Assembly (NCBI GenBank): GCA_036936605.1
Contig: JAUPFV010000005.1
Span: 4,143,670 to 4,207,669, forward strand
Length of the DNA: 64,000 bases
Direction: 5' to 3'
DNA from: Limnanthes douglasii subsp. nivea
Lineage: Eukaryota; Streptophyta; Magnoliopsida; Brassicales; Limnanthaceae
In this document: piece after piece, positions 56,735-64,000 of the stretch
How positions within the stretch are numbered: the first letter of the stretch is position 1
How the letters are laid out: every line of letters begins with the position of its first letter
The notes under the pieces: model-generated
The model's input: the letters and a program-made list of their open reading frames with translations, nothing else
Told to the model about the DNA's origin: nothing
Databases searched by the model: none
Program-made: the position numbers and the translations under genes

Positions 56735-59090
56735 ATGGCACCAAAAAGGGAAACGAAGACTAAAGCCGACAAAATTACGGAGCCCTTATATGAAGACATC
56801 AACGATTTAGAAAACTATTTCTCTCAAATAGTCCATAAGTACACTAATTTAGACAACGATGGAATTTCCATCCTCAGGGACAGATGTAGCATCCTTGAGG
56901 ATGTGACTATTAGGTCTCCTAGTATAGGCGAACATCCCTATCAGACATAGGAAATTGAGACCTGCCTTTTTACTACCTTATTTGACTGGGGGTTGAGGTT
57001 GCCGCTGCTCGAACTCATTCGCGATTATTTTAGTGTGCTCGGCATCTGCCCTACTCAAATGTCTGTAAATGGTTGGAGGCTATTGCTTAGCCTGGTGCTC
57101 AGCTCACACTTGCTTAGTACTGAAATATGTTTGGCAGACCTACGATCCGGTATTGATGTAACCAAATTGGCAAAGACTCTTTTCTTTTACACCCACTTTA
57201 AAGGTGTTAAGAAAATTGTTGAACTCCCTTCCTCCGATAGGAACTGGAAGAACTCCTTCGTCTTTGTGTCGGATAACTGGGAACATATCACCCCACCTTA
57301 AACCTTCAACTAGAAATAAAATTAAAGAAAAATTGTACGTACTGTAAGCTTACAGGAGATAAAAATTTGCATGACCTCTTCTATAATATTGTGTCTGTCT
57401 TACATTCAGGTGAACTGTCCAATTAGAGCTTGTGGAAAGAAGTGAGACCGCTGAACTACGTAAACCCTTTAATCAGAGTCAGTAGCTTAGCTTTTGAAGC
57501 TTGGCAACAAGATCCAAAGCGATTGTTCACACAGTGCAATTACTAGAAATCAGGGATGTGGTCGATTCCAGAGTTCAGAATCACAGAGGAAGGAAAAGTG
57601 AGAATGGCAGACGGTTCAAAAGCTACTATGGATCGTATTAGATCGCTTTTATAGCAGAAGCTCCGGGAGAAGAACAACGCCGACATCTGGCTGACAGTAC
57701 CTCAAGTAACCCGAAAGATTGGTGAAGCTGGGGATTCGTCCCTTGTTTCTTATCTCTCTTGCGAGCAAGGGAATGATGCCACAAAAAAATTAAATACTGT
57801 CGAGCAAACTGAAAAGGAAGCACCAAAGGTTCCTAAAGCTGCTCAGCCCAATAAGGTTCGAGCAGAAAGAGAGGAGGAGGATGATGAGGAGACCCTCTCT
57901 GGTGCACTTAATACACGGAGGAACAAAAAACAGAAGGTGATTATGGATGATGTTCCCTTAAGCACGAGGAGACTACAACTCAGAGATTAAGAAGATGATG
58001 GTGCTGAAGCTACTTCCGAGGAAAGAGCACGTCCTTCCAACCCAATACCACAAGTTGGTGAGGAACAAAATCCACGGGCTGCTGAAGAGGTAATCAATCT
58101 AGTGGAGGACGGAGCAGAAAATGAGGATGGTTCTCAAAAAAAGCAAATTGCGCCCTCAGCTCGCACAGAGAAAACAAAGCAGCTGGTGCATAGTTCTTTT
58201 GTGGAAAATCTAACACCCTCAGTAGAAGCTACTGAGAAGAGCAAAGAAGGCGACAAAGAAGGTGAGTCTAGCCAGCAAAGGGCGCTTGCAGAGGAGCGTC
58301 CAAAGGTCAACATTCCTCGTCCAAAGGTCGATTCTGGATATCTTGCAAAGGCAAGTAGAGCTATCGATCGATGTAAGAACCCTAAGATCTAAACATGCTA
58401 AGTTAAATATTTTAGTATTAAATTTAACTTTCTTGTTTATATACAGCTGCATCATAAATCCTTTGTGTTGGGTTATCAGAATATGTCCCCTGCTGAAGTG
58501 ACTACCATAGAGAAATAGAAAGCGTAATGCATGGTTTTTGGCTCAGCTATACACAGAACTGCTGAGGTTATTCGCTTAAGGCATGCCTATACCTCGGCCA
58601 AGAAGTTCAAGTATGAGGCCATTGGAGCAAAAACCAAACTGGAAAAAGTAGTTGCCTCTTTTCAAGAGACTGTGAAATGCAACGACCAGAGGTTAACGAC
58701 TGTGTCTGAGAGCCACAAGTTGGTGCTGAACCAAAACAAAAATCTACTAAAGAGAAATGATGAGCTGTACGTGCAAAACGCAAACTTGTTGGATAAGACC
58801 ATCAGTCAGGCCAAGAGGGTGGAGGAACAGGCAGACGGAATTGAAACTTTAACTGCTGAGGTGAGTAACTTGAGCTAATAAGTAGAGGAGGAACGTGCAC
58901 AACTCGAACGAGAGCGGCATCAGTGGCAGGAAAAAATAGAACCATCTGATGAAGAAAGGAAAATTCAGGTGTTTAAAGTTGCTACAGAGATGATAGCGAA
59001 GGAAAACAAAAATGCTATTACAGAGTTAATAGCCTTGAATCCTAGAATGAACTTGGGATCCTTTGCCCATCTAGTCAAATCCTGGCATGA
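56735..59090 (+). pseudogene. antisense ORF of gypsy-2 (plant mobile domain/'gypsy-type transposase'-like)
   Basis: The start ATG is at 56735 in good context (AACCATGG). Exon 1 (56735-57301) reads MAPKRETKTKADKI, then the conserved block WGLRLPLLELIRDYFSVLG, MSVNGWRLL, and NWKNSFVFVSDNWE, matching the plant 'putative gypsy type transposase' family. After a probable intron (acceptor ACATTCAG, about 57409) one frame runs 57412-58372, Glu/Lys-rich and likely disordered. A second probable intron (GTAAGA at 58373, TATACAG at 58446) leads to 58447-59090, a long heptad-rich coiled coil. Stops occur at 56948, 57424, about 57652, 57988 and 58519, among others. The end is lost at the junction with the gag fragment. 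It parallels the antisense gene of gypsy-1. Confidence 0.7.
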
Positions 59091-59338
59091 ATGGCGTCGT
59101 TCATTCCTGCCATCGTGGCGTGCATGGCTTGTTCCCTTGCGTCTCGTTCAAACTCTATTTTCAACTGTTCCTCTTGCAGGTTCTGGATCCTTTGTTCTAG
59201 TTGGAGAACCACCGAGTCATCTGTCGGTATGGCTTCCGCAGTTCTGCGAGCCCCTGATGTATTTACCGGCTGGTGGAGATGCACCTCTTCCCTAGAAACA
59301 ACCGTGGGCCGAATCGGTGGTACTTCTGTCACTGCCAC
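59075..59338 (-). pseudogene. gypsy-2 gag N-terminal fragment
   Basis: Minus-strand frame with TEVPPIRPTVVSREEVHL, then a coiled coil (LQLEQRIQNLQEEQLKIEFE), typical of the start of plant gypsy gag. It lies where the end of pol is expected, so the element is rearranged. Confidence 0.65.
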
Positions 59339-59399
59339 CGCTTGTGGTATTATGGGATTTCCTTTTTGAGGAGCTATGGGACCGGGATGTAGGACACCT

Positions 59400-59850
59400 C
59401 TAAATGTTGTCCCAAATTATCTTGGAAGATGTGATTTATCAGTCATTGATATGTCGATCTTGTATTCTTCAACCCAAAAGGCATAACTGTATAACAATAG
59501 TGACCCCACTCGGTTTGAAAGGCTGTGCGTCCCTGATCAGATGGGTGCATGCGGATATGATTGTACCCCGAGTACGCATCCATAAAGGATAAAAATTCGC
59601 AGCCTGAGGCCGAATCGACTAGCTGATCTATCCTTGGTAACGGGAAAACATCCTCGGGGCATGGTTTGTTTTAATCGGTAAAGTCCACACACATTCTTCA
59701 CTGTCCGCTCTTGATTTTTACCAAAATCGGGTTGGCTATCCAGACCGGGTACCTTGTTTTTCGTATATGCCCCAACCGGCTTAACTTGTTTACCTCACCC
59801 AATATAGTAGCTTGCTTTTCAGCTGAAAAAACCATGTGTACTGTCTTACC
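59400..59850 (-). pseudogene. gypsy-2 reverse transcriptase fragment
   Basis: The minus strand encodes GHIRKTRYPVWIANPILVK, a damaged catalytic segment (RMCVDFTD), CPEDVFPLPRIDQLVDSASG, FLSFMDAYSGYN and MPFGLKN. This is the fingers/palm of a Tat-type RT up to just before the YIDD site, which is missing. Confidence 0.82.
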
Positions 59851-60228
59851 GGTTTGGCAAAAGGGTTGATAGTTAATTCATGGCTTATGATCGAAGGTCT
59901 TACTCCCGAAACATCCACTGCCTCCTAAGAAAATACATCTAAAGTTTTTGCTCATAAAACTATGAAACGTACCTTTGAATACTGGGACAGCTCCTTTCCC
60001 AATCGAAGCATTGTACTGTCAGCTATGATCGTATCCACTGTTGTAGTATCTGTAGTAGCTAAATCCTCATTTTCACGTCAAACTCATTTTTAACTCGTTT
60101 GTTTTGAGCAGACCCTTGACCTGCAACTGAATTCCCCCCTTATATGATCAGTAACCATTTCTGGGTGTTTGCTTCTGATTTTTCTCTAGTGGCCGATTTT
60201 TCAGTGTTTGGAAATGAACTTCCTCGCG

Positions 60229-60480
60229 TCAATCCGGTTGAGATTGTTTGATATATTGGATCAGCTCGCTATTGTCTCTCAGGCGCTGAATCTCTTCCCT
60301 TAATTGCCAGTACTCATCCGTTGTATGTCCATGATCATGATGATATGCGCAGTAATATGGATTGGATCGTTTAAACCCTGGCGCGCTCATTGTGCGCAGA
60401 GCTTGGTACCTCGTACGCCCCTTTGTTCGATCATAAATCACTGAGATGGTCTCATGCAATGCCGTGAAACACCTATTCGG
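60229..60480 (-). pseudogene. gypsy-2 gag C-terminal fragment
   Basis: The minus strand reads NPYYCAYHHDHGHTTDEYWQ and LREEIQRL, the conserved motif before the gag-protease junction. The protease itself was not recognised between here and the RT fragment. Confidence 0.8.
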
Positions 60481-60605
60481 TTGATCGAGCTGCTGGGTCT
60501 TATTTAGATGTGCCTCATTCAATGCCGTGAAACACCTATTCTTGAAACACCTCATTCAATACCGTGAAACACCTATTCGGTTTCTAAAAGATACTTTCTA
60601 GATGT
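60450..60605. repeat. three short tandem copies at the edge of gypsy-2
   Basis: The phrase GCCGTGAAACACCTATTC recurs at about 60460, 60522 and 60560 (the last as ACCGTG), with 'agatgtgcct' interspersed. Confidence 0.8.
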
Positions 60606-60777
60606 GCCTTATTTAGTGGGTTAGACCCTTTAATTCGGTCAAGTTTATGATCCAACATAAAATATAAAACAACACATTTTAAAAACAAACAAACAACTTT
60701 GATATAAATAGATAAAGAGAAATATTACAAGTCACTCTTAGAACTCACACTAATTCAGAAAATATTACAACTTCGTA

Positions 60778-61179
60778 CGGTCTTCTACAGTCAATATGAT
60801 TGCTAACCGTCCAAATTTGGATTAACTTTCCATTCATGTTGATGAGATAAGTCTCTTATTTTTTTGGTCAAGATTTTTTTTATTGAATTTGATGTGATTT
60901 TGTTATTTAAAGGAATCTTCTTCACTTGGAGAGCTAAGTGATGTAAAAAAATCATTTAGTGCTTCAAAGCTGAAAACCGTAGATATAGAAGAGTTTTTGG
61001 GCCGGAGTTGTGAAATGGAGTTTGTGGAATATTGCTTTCGAAATCCCCATTGCTGGAGTCTATTGTCATCAAAGCTGCGAGCCTCTGGAATAGCCACAAA
61101 ATGTTAAAAGAATTGACTCGGATTTCGTCGTGCTTCACCTTATTCCCAGCTAACAATTTTAGACTCCAAAAATCAATAG
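60778..61179 (+). pseudogene. F-box/FBD gene, copy C (3' part only)
   Basis: Begins inside exon 2 (about 60778) and keeps the FBD exon (60913-61179). The exon 2 stop (NLD then TAA, about 60822) is the same as in copy B. The intron donor GAG-GTAAGT is GAG-ATAAGT here, so the donor is lost; the acceptor AAAG is intact. The FBD region (SKLKTVDIEEF, then LLESIVIKA) has indels that shift the frame. The F-box and LRR coding part is absent. Confidence 0.85.
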
Positions 61180-61596
61180 ATTTCCACCTATGTTTTATTT
61201 TGGTAAAGGCACTTGAATTCCCTAGGTTAAACTTCAATATTTCTTTAGTGATTTTCTTTCTGTGTTTGTTTTGAAGTTGTTAAGTTTCTGCAGGGATGTT
61301 CTAAACTAGTTTTTGGTATCAAGGTCGTGCATAATCTTAGTTGTATTGTAAACCTTTAATCTACTTTTATGATTAACGTGTAATGAATCCTATAAACGTT
61401 AGGTTGAATCCTAAGTTAACTGCTTTTTAAAATGATGGTTATATTTCATTTTTTCTTTTTATATTAAAGTTTTTTTGTTTTGTTTTTATAAATGATAAGA
61501 TGTAGAGAATATTATAATATTAATCTAGATTTTATTTAATAAATCAAATTTTCACAAAAAGAAATAATGAATTGTTATACCGTAGATGATTAAATT
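61180..61596. other. 3' flank of F-box copy C
   Basis: Non-coding; the first 200 bp match the 3' flanks of copies A and B. Confidence 0.55.
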
Positions 61597-61828
61597 AGTG
61601 AATAGTCTATCGATATTCCGTTTTTTTTTTTCATTTAGTCCATCGACTTTAAAATCAGCGGTGATGGTCGCTTGACAAAATCTATAAATTTAGTCTATAA
61701 CACTAAGAAAGAGGTCACTCACAAATGACTAAATTTATAGATTTTGTCAAATCTAGAGACTCTCACTGGTGATTTTCAATTCGAAAGACTAAATGAATGT
61801 CAATCGGATAATAGATGGGTTATTCACT
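61597..61828. mobile_element. foldback MITE in copy C
   Basis: Arms of about 100 nt are inverted complements, from AGTGAATAGTC/TATTCACT at the outside to TAGATTTTGTC-like sequence inside, around a ~35-nt centre. Copies A (35105-35340) and B (50960-51160) keep mainly the right arm. Target duplications are unclear. Confidence 0.7.
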
Positions 61829-62299
61829 GATTTAAGCCTAATATAATCTTTCGGATATAACTTATAGTTCTTTGCTATTGTGAATAGTAAATTTTCTAAA
61901 CGATAATAATTTTATGTGAATCATTATTAAATTTTCAGAGAAAATATTAATTTTTTTATACTAGCAACGTCGATTTTATTTGATAATGGTGCGATTAGTG
62001 TTTATACTAGTATTTGATATTGGTGCAATGAGTAGAGTGCGAACCAATCAATGCATCAATTTATGTCAATGCGTAAATATTTATATAGACTTAGCTAAAG
62101 ATACACTTAATTGCATATATTAACAAAATGTCCAACATCAATAAAAAAACTAACATATATTTTACTATTACTCGTGTTCTCTGTTTTAAAATTACTCATC
62201 TCCATTATAATTAATATTATTATACCATCTCCAACTAAATTTATTACAAGGAAACATAACGCTTCGGGTAAACTAAGTAATCCAAAAATATCGACATCA

Positions 62300-62690
62300 A
62301 TTGGTGCAATCTATGGGAGCTACCAATTTTGTTTCCATTTAAAGAAAAATAATCCATGAAGAAGTTAAAATCATTTATTTGTTAGCCTACAAGGAGATTG
62401 AGATGGAACATCCACCGAATGAACCACCAACACTTGTGTTTCAGGTCCCATCAGCCAAAGATGGCTTGGTGATACCTTCAATTGGGATCGAGCATCTAGA
62501 TCAGTAGTCAGGGAGTCAACAAGCGAGTAACTTTTTACATTTCCATGAACAAATACTACTGCAAGTTTGCATACTCAAATCCTCTGTCGAGACGATCGAC
62601 ACAAGATATGAAGAAGAAATAGATGAGAAACTCAGGATAACAAGAAGAACTACGTGGGATAATGAAAGGAAAAAATATAGAATTCCAATT
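62300..62690 (+). pseudogene. copy C of the hypothetical ORF at 51542
   Basis: Same residues in places (GATNFV, PSAKDGLV, FLHFHEQILLQ, ETIDTRYEEE) but with a stop at about 62347, an insertion and a deletion. Confirms that the segment is shared and that this copy is dead. Confidence 0.6.
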
Positions 62691-64000
62691 GCGGATCCAA
62701 TGATAAGGATCGAAAGCAACAAAAATATCGTAGGAATAGAATGGTGAGCATTTTATCCTTCATTTTTTTCGTTTACTTTTATTTTCTTTTGTTAATATTT
62801 CATTAATTGACTCATCAATTTTACTCTCAATTTCCCCTTCACTAAAATCAATTTCTTTGTATGAACTAACTTTTCCTTATCAATTTTTAAATCTAAATTT
62901 GCATTATCTCCCTAAGTAAAAGTTTCAGTAATCAACCTTTGAGGTTTGTTCATCAACGGAAATCAATTATAACCTTTTGTTATCTCGTTGGTTTTGCAAT
63001 AACTTTGAATTTATTAACTCATTCAATTGAAACTCTAAAACACCAAAAATTAGAATTCAATTGATTACCTTCGAGATTCGTTGGCAAAATTTGAACATTC
63101 CTAATATCCACTACTATGCCTTGTTATGGTATTTATAATGACATTGAACTAGTCATTACATTCCGTGATCTTCATGAAATATTATTATATTTTTAAATTA
63201 GAGAGATTGTTACTGATGTTCATGCTATAACTATCATAGTTCCTTGCATAATGTTGTTCCCACAAGATGGCGAAATAATATTTTGAGAGTTTACTACTCG
63301 AGATCTATGAACGTGTCCTCTTAGGGTTCTTTTATCCACTTCCAATCTAGGTTTTGCTATTTCGTAAAAGAAAAACTTATTTGAAGAAACATTTCCCACA
63401 AACAACGCCAAATATGATGAGAGAATTTCTTCCTTATTTTATTATTGCCAAAGAGATAAGATGAGAGATGATCAAGAGTAAATATAAATGTATTATTATT
63501 AATCAAAGAATCAAATCTTATTACAATGATTTGATATCTTGTTTATAATTATCATATTCCTAATTATTCAGGATGGATGACACATGTATCTTATAACACA
63601 TGTTGGTCATCTATTACAAAATGTTACTATTTACCCCTTAACTAACATGGATATTTTAGTATTATATTCTACTTATCATCATATATCTTACCGATGATCC
63701 ATCTTACTATATGGATTCACCCTTTTGCTAATGATTTTAACTAGCTATTTTCTCGTTGCTTCTTCATAACTGCTACAATATTTTATCTTTTTGATTTCTT
63801 AATGATGATAGTTTATGATACCACTACTTTGATAAAAATAACTTTATCTTTCCTCATTGAGGGAAAATCACATTCCAGCGACATACAACTTTATCAGGAC
63901 TGATTGACAGTTATCTTTTGAGTGTCTAAAGAAATTCCATTGATACGCATCCATCATCTTGTTAGGTGATTCTTTCAGTAATATGTTTAAAGATGAGATT
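62691..64000. repeat. segmental copy C, downstream part
   Basis: Aligns with 51960-53324 of copy B to within a few bases of the window end. No gene recognised. Confidence 0.6.

Overview
The window looks like nuclear DNA of a flowering plant, most likely a eudicot. It is AT-rich and dominated by plant transposable elements: Tat-type Ty3/gypsy, Ty1/copia, TRIM, hAT, MULE-like, Stowaway, a tRNA-derived SINE and LINE-type RNase H. The only host-type genes I recognise are F-box/FBD/LRR genes with the usual three-exon layout. I see no ribosomal RNA, no intact tRNA, no organellar insert and no prokaryotic signature. No gene in the window is certainly intact.

Layout. 1-2302: two gypsy relics on opposite strands. 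4361-5167: a complete TRIM with 5-bp target duplications. 5411-5850: a decayed purine-rich array. 6238-6581: a long hairpin. 6730-9528: an internally deleted, non-autonomous hAT. 9727-11542: an element with ~400-bp inverted ends carrying a broken hydroxypyruvate-reductase-like fragment. 11590-11758: an F-box 5' fragment (copy D). 11759-20250: a truncated Tat-type gypsy element on the minus strand whose 3' side carries an intron-containing antisense gene on the plus strand. 20953-21630: a second TRIM. 21.6-24.9 kb: nothing recognised. 24933-25283: a 26-bp minisatellite.

From 25.4 kb the window is organised by a segmental duplication with an F-box/FBD/LRR gene at its core. Copy A is about 25.4-35.8 kb, copy B about 44.4-53.3 kb and copy C about 60.8-64.0 kb. 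Copy A is interrupted by a 4.2-kb MULE-like element with a 9-bp target duplication (28356-32553). A LINE-like RNase H relic (35762-37261) cuts it off, and a nearly complete but mutated hAT (to 41576) follows. Copy B's F-box exon was hit by a copia retrotransposon and rearranged into a tandem F-box/LTR/gag array (47481-49175). Between B and C lie a tandem TRIM array on the minus strand (53325-54460), a copia RT scrap, and a scrambled second Tat-type gypsy element, again with a plus-strand antisense gene (56735-59090).

The most interesting signals are three. First, the F-box/copia tandem chimera. Second, TRIM LTRs carrying a conserved snRNA-type promoter (USE plus TATA at exactly 24 nt in three copies), the spacing expected of RNA polymerase III U6 genes. 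Third, the antisense gene shared by both Tat elements, with coherent frame and splice signals. All function statements come from reading the sequence and knowledge of the families; no database search was run.
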